DNA from: Pseudaeromonas sp963677375
GTDB taxonomy: Bacteria; Pseudomonadota; Gammaproteobacteria; Enterobacterales; Aeromonadaceae
DNA: 64,000 bases
Reading direction: 5' to 3'
NCBI GenBank assembly: GCA_963677375.2
Contig: CAXXIF010000012.1
Coordinates: forward strand, 186,001 to 250,000
Shown: positions 25,175 through 34,297 of the stretch, piece after piece
Layout of the letters: each line of letters begins with the position of its first letter
How positions within the stretch are numbered: position 1 is the first letter of the stretch
Position numbers and translations under genes: made by a program
The notes under the pieces: model-generated
Told to the model about the DNA's origin: nothing
Databases searched by the model: none
The model's input: the letters and a program-made list of their open reading frames with translations, nothing else

Positions 25175-26062
25175 ATGGACCTGCGCAACCTGGAGTTGTT
25201 TCTGCATCTGGCTGAGAGTCTGCATTTTGCCAAGACAGCCGATGCCATGGCGGTGAGCCCCTCGACCCTGAGTCGTGCCATCCAGCGTCTGGAGCAGGAG
25301 GTCGGTTGCTCGTTGTTCGAGCGCGATAATCGCAGCGTCAACCTGACTCCGGCCGGTGACCGGCTGCGGGAATTCGGCTTGCACCTGCTGGATGAATGGC
25401 AAAAGTTGCGCCATGAACTGCGCCACGTCGGCGAGCCCCTGCAAGGGCGGCTGAAGGTCTACTGTTCGGTGACCGCCAGCTACTTCCTGCTCCCGGACAC
25501 CCTGGGGCGTTTCCGCGCCCGTTATCCGCAATTGGAAATCAAGCTGGAAACCGGCGATCCGGCTCTGGCCGTCGACAAGGTACTCTCCGAAGAGGCGGAT
25601 ATGGCCATTGCCGCCCGACCGGACGCCCTGCCCGGTAAGTTGCATTTCATCTCCCTGCGCCGGGTACCGCTGGTGTTTATCGCCCCCCGCGCAGCCAGCC
25701 CGATCTCGCGCTGGCTCAAGGAGGATGAACCGGATTGGGAACACCTGCCGGTGATCCTCTCCGAACAGGGGTTGGCCCGAAAACGCTGCGATCAATGGTT
25801 TCGGAACAAGGGGATCAGCCCGAACGTCTATGCCGAGGTCGCGGGCAACGAGGCGATTGTCAGCATGGTGGCCCTGGGTTGCGGCATAGGTCTGGTTCCC
25901 GAGGCCGTCATCGACCACAGCCCCATGGGCGACAAGGTGCGGATTCTGGAGGCCCGTCCGGCGTTCAAGCCCTTCGATGTCGGCCTGTGCGTGCAGAAAC
26001 GCCGCCTGGATGAACCGCTGATCCGTGCCTTTTGGGAAACCGCCCAGCAAAGTGGCGGTTAA
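25175..26062 (+). CDS. ilvY: LysR-family activator IlvY
   Basis: This 295-residue LysR-type regulator has an N-terminal helix-turn-helix (residues about 1-60, including FAKTADAMAVSPSTLSRAIQRLE) and a C-terminal inducer-binding domain. Divergence from ilvC is the classic arrangement, in which IlvY activates ilvC in response to acetolactate or acetohydroxybutyrate. The start at 25175 is chosen because GGAGG lies upstream and the protein then begins MDLRNLELF, as in IlvY. An in-frame ATG at 25121 is rejected. Confidence 0.93.
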   Translation: MDLRNLELFLHLAESLHFAKTADAMAVSPSTLSRAIQRLEQEVGCSLFERDNRSVNLTPAGDRLREFGLHLLDEWQKLRHELRHVGEPLQGRLKVYCSVTASYFLLPDTLGRFRARYPQLEIKLETGDPALAVDKVLSEEADMAIAARPDALPGKLHFISLRRVPLVFIAPRAASPISRWLKEDEPDWEHLPVILSEQGLARKRCDQWFRNKGISPNVYAEVAGNEAIVSMVALGCGIGLVPEAVIDHSPMGDKVRILEARPAFKPFDVGLCVQKRRLDEPLIRAFWETAQQSGG

Positions 26063-26197
26063 CCGGTTGCGTGATCCGCATGCGTTGCCCAGTGAAAAGG
26101 GTTGCACAGCCCCCATCAATTCCGGTATGAGTTAAGTCACGCTTAAGCAAGCGCATCTAAACTGTGTACTGACATTCCCCAAGGTGAGAGCTCGACT

Positions 26198-26593
26198 ATG
26201 AATAAAATCGCGACCCTGTGCTGCACATTATTGTTAACCGCCAGCTTTACCGCTCCTGTTCTGGCGGCGAACCCGGTCAAGACCGATATGAAGGCCATGG
26301 GCAAGAGCCTGCGTGCCGCCAGCGAGGCGAATGATGCCGCGGGTATGAAGGCCGAACTGACCAAGCTGCGTGAGTACTCGGTTCATGCCAAGGAGCAGAT
26401 CCCGCCAGATTTCAAGGATCAACCCGCTGACGGCACGGAACGCAAAGCCTATATCGAAGGCTTGGATATTCTGATCAAGCAAGTTGATGATGCCATTGCC
26501 CTGCTGGATGCCGGTAAGCTGGATGAAGCCAAAGCAGCCCTCGACGGCATGGTGAAAACCAAGAAGGAATACCACAAGAAGTTGAAGGTTTAA
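26198..26593 (+). CDS. cybC: Cytochrome b562 family protein
   Basis: This 131-residue protein has a Sec signal peptide (about residues 1-23, ending VLA) and a four-helix bundle of about 108 residues. It lacks a CxxCH motif, so haem would be bound non-covalently. The axial ligands of E. coli cytochrome b562 have counterparts: a Met in the first helix (Met31 or Met34) and the His near the C-terminus (KKEYHKK, His126). It is a soluble periplasmic electron carrier of uncertain partner. It is monocistronic and followed by a strong terminator. Confidence 0.85.
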   Translation: MNKIATLCCTLLLTASFTAPVLAANPVKTDMKAMGKSLRAASEANDAAGMKAELTKLREYSVHAKEQIPPDFKDQPADGTERKAYIEGLDILIKQVDDAIALLDAGKLDEAKAALDGMVKTKKEYHKKLKV

Positions 26594-26613
26594 CCACCTC
26601 CTTTTAGTAGTTG

Positions 26614-26638
26614 AGGGCCAGCTTGCTGGCCCTTTTTA
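26614..26638 (+). terminator. Rho-independent terminator of cytochrome b562 gene
   Basis: AGGGCCAG (26614-26621) pairs with CTGGCCCT (26626-26633) across a CTTG loop, followed by TTTTATT. Confidence 0.92.
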
Positions 26639-26640
26639 TT

Positions 26641-27122
26641 GGTGCTATCCCAGTGAGGCGTTGTTCGGGTCAAAACCTGTCATTAGTCTGGTATTCAGGA
26701 GTCAGGACGAACACAGACACGCCGTGCATACGTTCACGTAGGCTCGATGGTGACTTCCCTGCCGCCCTCGGTCTGCTTTTCGTCCACGACTCCATCACCG
26801 GTGATGAACAACACTGAATTGGTACATAGCCTTTTTATGGGTTCTCTCCCAACGACGTGCTCATGAGTCCCTTTGCTATCCAGGCTCAGTATGTATGCCG
26901 GCTCGTGTACCTCATCATGGAGAGAGAGCCCTCCTATCAACAGAGTCCGTCGCCCACCACAAATGAGAACGAGTGTAACTACACTGATTAATAAAGGAAT
27001 TTATGACTGAAAGCCTCGACGAATGATCTCGGACAGCCTTATCCTATTTCGCTCAGGCACCCTAGACTCACTGGTCTGGGGTCGTAGATTGGCAGTACCA
27101 GATCCCATCCGGAGATCCTTAC
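26641..27122. other. Intergenic region without a convincing gene (about 480 bp)
   Basis: I find no supported gene, RNA or repeat here. A 68-codon minus-strand frame (26734-26940) with a TTG start has no family resemblance that I can see. The region must carry the promoter for the CDF gene. It may be a remnant of a lost gene. Confidence 0.5.
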
Positions 27123-28001
27123 ATGAACAGGAAGTCACGGGCAGCCATGCTCTCGATCGGCTCGAATATCACCCTCATCATCATGAAGGTGATCGTCGGG
27201 GTCATCAGCGGCTCGGTCAGTATCATTTCGGAGGCCATCCATTCCGGCATGGATCTGGTGGCGGCGTTGATCGCCTTCTTCTCGGTGCGGAAATCCGATG
27301 CCCCGCCGGACAAACGCCACCCCTATGGCCATGACAAGATCGAGAACGTCTCCGGAGTGATCGAGGCGGTGCTAATTCTGATCGCCTCCGGCTGGATCAT
27401 TATCGAGGCGGTGAAGAAGTTATTTAACCCGGGCGACATCGAAGGCATAGGTCTGGGATTCATGGTCATGCTGGCTTCGGCGCTGGTGAACTGGATCGTT
27501 TCCGGCCATCTGTATCGGGTCGCCAAAGAGGAGGACTCCGTTGCGCTGGCAGCCGATGCCCTGCATCTGAAGGCGGATGTCCTGACCTCCCTCGGCGTCG
27601 GCTTTGGTCTGTTCGGCATCTGGGCCGCCAGCCACTTCGGCTATAACCTCCACTATCTCGACCCCATAGTGGCCATCGGTGTGGCGTTGTTCATCACCAA
27701 AGAGGCCATCGACATGCTTAACCATGCCTTCCAGCCGCTGGTGGATCACAGCCTGAGCGAGGAGGAGCTGGCCATTACCACCGAGGTCATTCGCAAGTTC
27801 CGTCCGGAGAGCGATGGTTTTCATGATCTGAGAACCCGTCGGGCCGGGCGTCGCCGTCATATCGACTTCCATCTGACCCTACCTCGGGAGATGACGGTAG
27901 CCGAATCCCACACCATCTGTGACCAGATCGAGCGCGGCATCGAAGAACGTCTGCCCCATGCCGTAGTCCTTATCCATGTGGAGCCGGAAGGCCATCCCTG
28001 A
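27123..28001 (+). CDS. Cation diffusion facilitator (CDF) divalent metal exporter
   Basis: This 292-residue protein has six membrane segments and a cytoplasmic C-terminal domain. The metal site of CDF exporters is visible as HSGMD in TM2 and HLKAD in TM5 (each His-x3-Asp). The HPYGHDKIE loop before TM3 is also conserved. His/Asp pairs in both helices are common in Zn2+ exporters, but Fe, Mn or Co cannot be excluded. The C-terminal domain has His residues (GFHDLRTRRAG, HIDFHL) of the usual regulatory site. It is monocistronic, with no linked metal regulator. Confidence 0.9.
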   Translation: MNRKSRAAMLSIGSNITLIIMKVIVGVISGSVSIISEAIHSGMDLVAALIAFFSVRKSDAPPDKRHPYGHDKIENVSGVIEAVLILIASGWIIIEAVKKLFNPGDIEGIGLGFMVMLASALVNWIVSGHLYRVAKEEDSVALAADALHLKADVLTSLGVGFGLFGIWAASHFGYNLHYLDPIVAIGVALFITKEAIDMLNHAFQPLVDHSLSEEELAITTEVIRKFRPESDGFHDLRTRRAGRRRHIDFHLTLPREMTVAESHTICDQIERGIEERLPHAVVLIHVEPEGHP

Positions 28002-28090
28002 CGGCAAGGCTTGCGCCACCTCCCAAGTGGCGCAATTTTTCTGCCGCGACAGAGGAAAAACGGCCCATACTTCAACTTACTTGTCAGATC

Positions 28091-28939
28091 ATGCAGTACT
28101 CGCCCACGGACGACCCCATGACCTCCATGAACGCCCTGCTCATCCACCCACAACCACTCCCCAGCATCCCTGAGGTCGTTCGCGAGCTGATTCATACTTT
28201 TCATGACCCCGACCCGGATCTGCTCTTCATTGCCCACCAGATCAACAAGGACCCGGTGATCTCGGCGCAGCTGCTCCGTCTGGCCAACGCCGCGCAGTTT
28301 GGTTGTTACCGCCAAGTCACCACAGTCCGGGAGGCAGCCGTGCGCCTTGGCCTCGACTCGGTCCGGAATATGGTTCTCGCCTGTGGGCTGACCGGTGTGC
28401 TGAAACAGGTTCCTGGCATCGACCTGCATCATTTTTGGGGTAAGGTGTTTGACGTCGCCGCCTTGAGCAAGCTGCTGGCAGAGCAGGGGCATTTCCGAGC
28501 TGAAGAGGTGTTCACCTGTGCCCTGCTCCATGATCTGGGCCGACTCATCATGCACCTGAGTCTGCCCCAGGAAACGGTCCGGGAAATTAACGAGCTGGAA
28601 CCCCGACACGGACGAGCACAGGCTGAACAGATGGTGGTGGGTTTTACCCACGCCGAACTGGGAGCCAAGGTGGCGGGGCTATGGAATTTTCCACTCTCAA
28701 TCTGCGAGGCGATCCGTCGGCATACAGCCCCGTTTGCCGAGGACCACTTTTGCCATCAGGCGGGTTTTATCCACCTGGCATTGATATTGGTTGCACTGGA
28801 TTCAATCCCTCTGGAAGCACCGGTCGGGTGGCCTTTGACGGTGGCCAGAGCGCTGGAGCTGGAATGGCCCGTCTGCCGGGAATTGCTGATCCGGTGTCGG
28901 CAGCAGGGCCATGGCTTTGCCGCCTTACTGGCGGCCTGA
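28091..28939 (+). CDS. HDOD domain protein
   Basis: This 282-residue protein has an HDOD domain from about residue 20 to 215: LPSIPEVVRELI, DPVISAQLLRLANAAQFG and VREAAVRLGLDSVRNMVLACGL. An HD-like pair remains in CALLHDLGRLIMH, so some metal binding is possible. The function is unknown; such proteins usually act in signalling networks. The start could be 28091 or the ATG at 28118. It is the second HDOD gene in the window, and the two proteins are not close copies. Confidence 0.82.
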   Translation: MQYSPTDDPMTSMNALLIHPQPLPSIPEVVRELIHTFHDPDPDLLFIAHQINKDPVISAQLLRLANAAQFGCYRQVTTVREAAVRLGLDSVRNMVLACGLTGVLKQVPGIDLHHFWGKVFDVAALSKLLAEQGHFRAEEVFTCALLHDLGRLIMHLSLPQETVREINELEPRHGRAQAEQMVVGFTHAELGAKVAGLWNFPLSICEAIRRHTAPFAEDHFCHQAGFIHLALILVALDSIPLEAPVGWPLTVARALELEWPVCRELLIRCRQQGHGFAALLAA

Positions 28940-29266
28940 ACCCACGACGGCGGCAGTGACAACGCCACGTTCAACTACAACCGTCGTGAGATGGTGCGGG
29001 GCTCTGATGGACAGCGCCTCAAGCCACATCATCAGCGAACAATTTCAGAACCGCTTGACCCCTTTGCCATCCCCAACCCCTCCTGTCGGCGCCGGTTTAT
29101 GCGCTAGCGCAAACGTGTGACGCAGCTTCTCGCGCATAATCGCCGCAAAAACGTGTAAACTGTCGCCGGTTTTCGGCTTGGCGCGCCGCCCGCAGCGGTA
29201 ACCGGTGTCAGCAAAGGCGCACAGGACGCAAAGGTTTTATTAATCGACTCTTAGGAATGCGAACCG
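28940..29266. other. Intergenic region upstream of pgi (327 bp)
   Basis: No gene or RNA is recognisable. It should hold the pgi promoter and 5' leader. A short inverted repeat, GGCGCGCC, is seen near 29178. No ribosome site stronger than TAGGAA is present before the pgi ATG. Confidence 0.5.
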
Positions 29267-30913
29267 ATGAAAAACATCAACCCGACCCAGACCAAGGCCT
29301 GGAAGGCGCTGGAAGCCCATTTCGCCGCCAACAAGGATCGTCAAATCAAGGATCTGTTTGCCGCCGATCCCACCCGTTTTGACAACTTCTCCACCACCTT
29401 CGGTGGCGAGATCCTGGTCGACTACTCCAAGAACATCATCAGCGAAGAGACCCTCAAGCTGCTGACCGATCTGGCCGAAGAGACCGATCTGCGCGCAGCC
29501 ATCGACGCCATGTTCAACGGCGAAGCCATCAACCAGACCGAAGGCCGTGCCGTGCTGCACGTGGCCCTGCGCAACCGCTCCGACCGTCCGGTGGAAGTGG
29601 ATGGCAAGGACGTGATGCCGGAAGTGAAGGCGGTACTGGAGAAGATGAAGGGCTTCTGTGCCAAGATCATCTCTGGCGAGTGGAAGGGTTATACCGGTAA
29701 GGCCATCCAGCATGTGGTCAACATCGGTATCGGCGGTTCAGATCTGGGCCCGGTGATGATCACCGAAGCCCTGCGCCCCTACAAGAATCACCTGCAGATG
29801 CACTTCGTCTCCAACGTCGATGGTACCCACATCGCCGAGACCCTGAAGAAGATCGATCCGGAAACCACATTGTTCCTGGTGGCCTCCAAGACCTTCACCA
29901 CCCAGGAGACCATGACCAACGCCCTGACCGCCCGCGACTGGTTCATCAAGACCGCCGGTGACAAGGCTCACGTTGCCAAGCACTTCGCGGCGCTCTCCAC
30001 CAACGGCAAGGCCGTGGCCGAGTTCGGTATCGACACCGACAACATGTTCGAATTCTGGGATTGGGTTGGCGGTCGCTACTCCTCCTGGTCTGCCATCGGT
30101 ATGCCCATCGCCCTCTCTGTCGGTTTCGACAACTTCGAAGCCCTGCTGCAAGGCGCCTTCGAGATGGACATGCACTTCGCCACCAAGGCTTACGGCGAAA
30201 ACGTCCCGGTACTGCTGGCCCTGATTGGCCTGTGGTACAACAACTTCTACGGCGCCGAGTCCGAAGCCATTCTGCCCTACGACCAGTACATGCACCGTTT
30301 CCCCGCCTACTTCCAGCAAGGCAACATGGAATCCAACGGCAAGCAGGTGGATCGCAACGGCAACAAGGTCGACTACCAGACTGGCCCCATCATCTGGGGT
30401 GAGCCGGGCACCAACGGTCAACACGCCTTCTACCAGCTGATCCACCAAGGCACCAAGCTGATCCCCTGTGACTTCCTGGCCCCGGCCGTCAGCCACAACC
30501 CGATTGGCGATCACCATCCCAAGCTGCTGGCCAACTTCTTCGCCCAAACCGAAGCCCTGGCCTTCGGCAAGAGCAAGGAACAGGTCGAAGCCGAGTTCCT
30601 GGCCGCTGGCAAGACCCTGGAGCAGGTGAAGGATCTGGTCCCCTTCAAGGTGTTCGAAGGCAACCGTCCGACCAACTCCATTCTCTTCAAGAGCCTGACC
30701 CCCAAGGTGCTGGGTGCCCTGATCGCCATGTACGAACACAAGATCTTCGTTCAAGGCGCCATCTGGAACATCTTCTCCTTCGATCAGTGGGGCGTAGAGC
30801 TGGGCAAGCAACTGGCTAACAAGATACTGCCAGAGCTGAACTCTGCTGACGCCATCAGCAGCCACGACAGCTCCACCAACGGCCTGATCAACACCTGGAA
30901 GGCGTGGAAGTAA
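29267..30913 (+). CDS. pgi: Glucose-6-phosphate isomerase
   Basis: This 548-residue protein has the length of E. coli Pgi (549). It shows the family signatures GIGGSDLGPVM and DWVGGRYSSWSAIGMPIAL, the catalytic Glu region and EHKIFVQGAIWNIFSFDQWGVELGK near the C-terminus. It interconverts glucose-6-phosphate and fructose-6-phosphate in the cytoplasm. Codon use is strongly biased toward C-ending codons, as expected for a highly expressed gene. It is monocistronic with a terminator. Confidence 0.97.
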   Translation: MKNINPTQTKAWKALEAHFAANKDRQIKDLFAADPTRFDNFSTTFGGEILVDYSKNIISEETLKLLTDLAEETDLRAAIDAMFNGEAINQTEGRAVLHVALRNRSDRPVEVDGKDVMPEVKAVLEKMKGFCAKIISGEWKGYTGKAIQHVVNIGIGGSDLGPVMITEALRPYKNHLQMHFVSNVDGTHIAETLKKIDPETTLFLVASKTFTTQETMTNALTARDWFIKTAGDKAHVAKHFAALSTNGKAVAEFGIDTDNMFEFWDWVGGRYSSWSAIGMPIALSVGFDNFEALLQGAFEMDMHFATKAYGENVPVLLALIGLWYNNFYGAESEAILPYDQYMHRFPAYFQQGNMESNGKQVDRNGNKVDYQTGPIIWGEPGTNGQHAFYQLIHQGTKLIPCDFLAPAVSHNPIGDHHPKLLANFFAQTEALAFGKSKEQVEAEFLAAGKTLEQVKDLVPFKVFEGNRPTNSILFKSLTPKVLGALIAMYEHKIFVQGAIWNIFSFDQWGVELGKQLANKILPELNSADAISSHDSSTNGLINTWKAWK

Positions 30914-30937
30914 GCTTCCACCTGCCCATCTGAATCA

Positions 30938-30964
30938 AAGCCGCCGTAATAAGGCGGCTTTTTA
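30938..30964 (+). terminator. Rho-independent terminator of pgi
   Basis: AAGCCGCC (30938-30945) pairs with GGCGGCTT (30953-30960) across a 7-base loop and is followed by further T residues. Confidence 0.92.
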
Positions 30965-31057
30965 ATTTCCTAGCTGGGCATGCCGGAACTCTGTTTCCAT
31001 CCATGGCTGGAGTTGGGCATAATGCCGGCACTTTGAACTTGAGGAACCGCGAGACCC

Positions 31058-31870
31058 ATGTCCGATATCATCAACAGCATCATCCTCGGCATCGTCGAGG
31101 GTATTACCGAATTCTTGCCCGTCTCTAGTACCGGTCACCTGATCGTAGCCCAGGAGATTTTGGGCTTTAAAGGTAGCGATACCTTCGAGATCGTCATCCA
31201 GCTCGGTGGCGTGCTGGCCGTGCTCTGGTTTTATTTCCAAACCCTGTGGCATCAGGCCAAGGCCGTGCGCACGGATCGTCAGGTACAACGTTTCTGGATG
31301 GGAGTCATCCTCGCCTTCCTGCCCGCCGCCTTCGTCGGTCTGGCGCTGCACAGCTACATCACTCACTACCTGTTCAATGGGGTCACAGTAGCCATCAGCC
31401 TGATCGTGGGCGGTATGGTCATGTGGTGGATTGAGGGACGACCACAACAGGAGGTGGTCACCACGGAACTGGAACAGATCACGCCGAAACAAGCCTTCAC
31501 CATAGGTTGTGCCCAGCTCTTCGCCCTGATCCCGGGCGTCAGCCGCAGCGCCTCCACCATCATGGGTGGCATGCTGGTCGGTCTGAACCGACCGACCGCA
31601 ACCGGCTTCAGCTTCTTCCTCTCCATCCCGACGCTGGGGGCCGCCAGCCTCTACTCGCTGATGAAGGATCTGCAAGGCGTGGGGGAACATGGCCTGGTCA
31701 ATATCTCGATTGGCCTCTTTACCTCCTTTATCGTCAGTCTGCTGGCCATCGGCTGGCTGTTGCGTTACGTCAGCAAGCATAACTTCCGCGGCTTTGCCAT
31801 CTATCGCATCATCGCCGGCGTGGTGATCCTGGCACTGACCTATTCGGGCTTCCTGCAAGTCGGCGCCTGA
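31058..31870 (+). CDS. uppP: Undecaprenyl-diphosphatase UppP (BacA)
   Basis: This 270-residue polytopic membrane enzyme has both catalytic signatures: EGITEFLPVSSTGH near residue 14 and PGVSRSAST near residue 160. It dephosphorylates undecaprenyl diphosphate to recycle the lipid carrier for peptidoglycan and LPS. Length and motifs match E. coli UppP. It stands alone between pgi and a GGDEF-EAL gene. Confidence 0.96.
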   Translation: MSDIINSIILGIVEGITEFLPVSSTGHLIVAQEILGFKGSDTFEIVIQLGGVLAVLWFYFQTLWHQAKAVRTDRQVQRFWMGVILAFLPAAFVGLALHSYITHYLFNGVTVAISLIVGGMVMWWIEGRPQQEVVTTELEQITPKQAFTIGCAQLFALIPGVSRSASTIMGGMLVGLNRPTATGFSFFLSIPTLGAASLYSLMKDLQGVGEHGLVNISIGLFTSFIVSLLAIGWLLRYVSKHNFRGFAIYRIIAGVVILALTYSGFLQVGA

Positions 31871-31978
31871 TCCCCGATTTCCACCCCTATTGACCAGGGC
31901 TGCCATGTGCAGCCCTGGCTATTTATACCGGGCCCTGTATCGCCGTCTACACTTGAAGCAGAGTGGCAATGAGGAAGC

Positions 31979-34297
31979 ATGATGGCGCCCATACCGGTAA
32001 CACAACCTGGTGAACAACCCGCGTTTCGGGCGGCGATTGTGACAGCCAAGGATCTGCTGCGTCTGCCCCTACCCAACCAGGAGGATGAGCAGCTATCCAC
32101 CCGACTCTATGAAACCCTGAATGTTTGCGTCCCCCTGACCCATATCTCCGCCATCTATTGCCATGACAACGAAGCGCTGGTGCAGGAATACCCGTCTCTG
32201 AGCGATCCACTCCCTTTCACCCCTTGCCACCAGGATGGTAAATGCCAGGTGGAACTGTTGAATGCCAGTGCCGGATGGTGCTGGGTCAAGGTCGAACATG
32301 GGACCTTGCACTGGCTGATAGCCAAGACTCAACCGGCACAACGGACCCTGCTCCTGCATCTGCTGGAGATAGTCGCTACCCACTATTCCCTGCTACAGGC
32401 CAACCGTCAGTTGGATCTGTTCAACTCACCACTCCTCAACCGCATCCCTTTCTGGCAGGAAAAACTGGAGAGTCTCACCCGCCTGTTGCGGTTAGCGGGG
32501 AGTCTGCCAGCTCGGCAACTGCTGGCACAATTTGATTCGACCTTACGCTTCTGGATGGGAGCCCAAGAGGTGTTGTTGATACAACGACAGGACGAAAAAC
32601 CCCAGTTGCTCTACCCGCAGACCAATACTCATACCGAAGCTCTGCTGACCCTGCTCAGTGATGACCGCCCGCAACAGACGGAAGAAAACTGTCTGTTCTG
32701 GTACAGCTTTCCCATCCTGTTACGACGCCAGTATCACGCCAGTCTGGCGCTGGGGCTGCAACGCCCGCTGGTGAATGAGGATCGCCAATTGCTGTTTTTT
32801 GTCGCCGAAGAGTTGGGTCTGATGACCGAGTTGTATGAGCTGCGCCAGCACAAGAAGGCCACGACGGAACAGAGCGAGCTGGCACCGGAAGAGGTGGCTC
32901 GCCTGCGCGAGCTGGGGAAAAACAACCTGAGATTGCAGAAACAGCTCAAGCAGCGCGACGAACAGGAGCGCCAACTGCAGCTGGATTCACAACGGGACCC
33001 GCTGACCCAACTGGCCAATCGAGCCATGTTTTTGCATCGATTGGATCATGGCTTCAAGCACTACCAGCGCTATCCGGATCAGGGCTTTGCCATTCTGCTG
33101 GTCGATCTGTTATCGCTCCATGAGGTGAATGAACAATATGGTGATGAACTCGGTGACCTGCTACTGAAGAGCATCGCCCAGCGCTTGCGTGTTTCAACCC
33201 GGCAAAACGATCTGGTTGCCCGACTCAGCGGCGATGAGTTCATCATCTTTCTCGATGCCAGCCAGAGTACCGATGCCATTACGCCCGTCATCAGCCGCAT
33301 TCTGGAACAGTTGCAACAGCCTCTGCTCATTGACAACCACGAGATCACAATCCACGCCTGCCTGGGGGTCGCTACCGTCAACAGCACCATCGACGACGTC
33401 AGCCAACTGCTGCGTCAGGCAGATATCGCGACCTTTCAAGCCAAACGTCGCGGCCAGGACCATGCGGTCTTCTACTCGGAGCTGTGCGACATCCCAGACC
33501 GACTATCCCCGGAGCAGACGCTGCACCAGGCCCTGCAAGAAAAGCGGCTACTTCCCTACTTCCAACCCATCATGCGCTTGCGGGATCGCCGCATCGTCCA
33601 GCTGGAACTGCTGGCGCGTTTGCTGGATGAAGAGGGAGAAATCCATGAGGCAGGCAGTTTTATCCCCCTGGCCGAGCAGAGTGATCTCATTCTGGAGATT
33701 GATCGCATGATGCTACGTCACGCCTGTGGTCTGCTGCAGGGGCTGTTCCGCCCGCTGATCAAGCAACACAGTCTGCGCATCAGCATCAATTTATCCGGCA
33801 AGCATCTGGCGTCCCGGGACCAGATCCAGCAGTTGCTGCAGATCATTCAGGAGTCAAACGTACCGCCCAAGCTGTTCATCTTCGAGTTCAAGGAGCGAGA
33901 TCTGACCCGCCGCGACAGCCAGACGCTGACCCTGCTGCATGAGCTCAGAGCCAAGGGGATCGGTATCGCCGTGGATGATTTCGGTACCGGCTTCGGTTCG
34001 CTGAATGCACTCTTCCACTACCCGGTCGACTTCGTGAAGATCGATGACAGCTTTACCCATCGCCTGTTAAAGTCCACCCGGGATCGGGCGCTGATCCGTG
34101 CCATCCGCGATATCAGTCATGATCTCGGCATGCAGGTGATCGTCGAAGGCGTCGAGCAACGGGAGCAGCACCTGAAACTCAGTGAGATGGGCTGCGATCT
34201 GGCCCAGGGTGATTTTTTCTCCGCCCCCATGCCCCCGGATGCCCTCTTTAGCCTGTTGCCCAATCGGGCCGCACCGCCGGAGGTGAAGAAAGATTAG
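31979..34297 (+). CDS. GGDEF-EAL domain protein with cytoplasmic N-terminal sensor region
   Basis: This 772-residue protein has an N-terminal region of about 310 residues without membrane helices (GAF-like by appearance), a coiled coil near 315-345, a GGDEF domain (about 337-500) and an EAL domain (about 505-760). The cyclase signature is SGDEF rather than GGDEF. The phosphodiesterase signature is ELL, but the catalytic Glu, the Asn in INLSG, DDFGTGFG, FVKID and VEGVE are present, so phosphodiesterase activity is plausible. It would set c-di-GMP levels in the cytoplasm. AGGAAG precedes the ATG. Its stop overlaps the end of the convergent rep gene. Confidence 0.88.
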   Translation: MMAPIPVTQPGEQPAFRAAIVTAKDLLRLPLPNQEDEQLSTRLYETLNVCVPLTHISAIYCHDNEALVQEYPSLSDPLPFTPCHQDGKCQVELLNASAGWCWVKVEHGTLHWLIAKTQPAQRTLLLHLLEIVATHYSLLQANRQLDLFNSPLLNRIPFWQEKLESLTRLLRLAGSLPARQLLAQFDSTLRFWMGAQEVLLIQRQDEKPQLLYPQTNTHTEALLTLLSDDRPQQTEENCLFWYSFPILLRRQYHASLALGLQRPLVNEDRQLLFFVAEELGLMTELYELRQHKKATTEQSELAPEEVARLRELGKNNLRLQKQLKQRDEQERQLQLDSQRDPLTQLANRAMFLHRLDHGFKHYQRYPDQGFAILLVDLLSLHEVNEQYGDELGDLLLKSIAQRLRVSTRQNDLVARLSGDEFIIFLDASQSTDAITPVISRILEQLQQPLLIDNHEITIHACLGVATVNSTIDDVSQLLRQADIATFQAKRRGQDHAVFYSELCDIPDRLSPEQTLHQALQEKRLLPYFQPIMRLRDRRIVQLELLARLLDEEGEIHEAGSFIPLAEQSDLILEIDRMMLRHACGLLQGLFRPLIKQHSLRISINLSGKHLASRDQIQQLLQIIQESNVPPKLFIFEFKERDLTRRDSQTLTLLHELRAKGIGIAVDDFGTGFGSLNALFHYPVDFVKIDDSFTHRLLKSTRDRALIRAIRDISHDLGMQVIVEGVEQREQHLKLSEMGCDLAQGDFFSAPMPPDALFSLLPNRAAPPEVKKD

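Noticed and set aside
25112..26119. 335-codon minus-strand open frame opposite ilvY
   Set aside because: Antisense shadow; IlvY has clear family features and start site.
26734..26940. 68-codon minus-strand frame in the gap before the CDF gene
   Set aside because: TTG start and no recognisable homology or operon context.
29738..30865. 375-codon minus-strand open frame opposite pgi
   Set aside because: Antisense shadow of pgi caused by its biased codon use.
30962..31906. 314-codon minus-strand open frame opposite uppP
   Set aside because: Antisense shadow of an enzyme with both UppP signatures.
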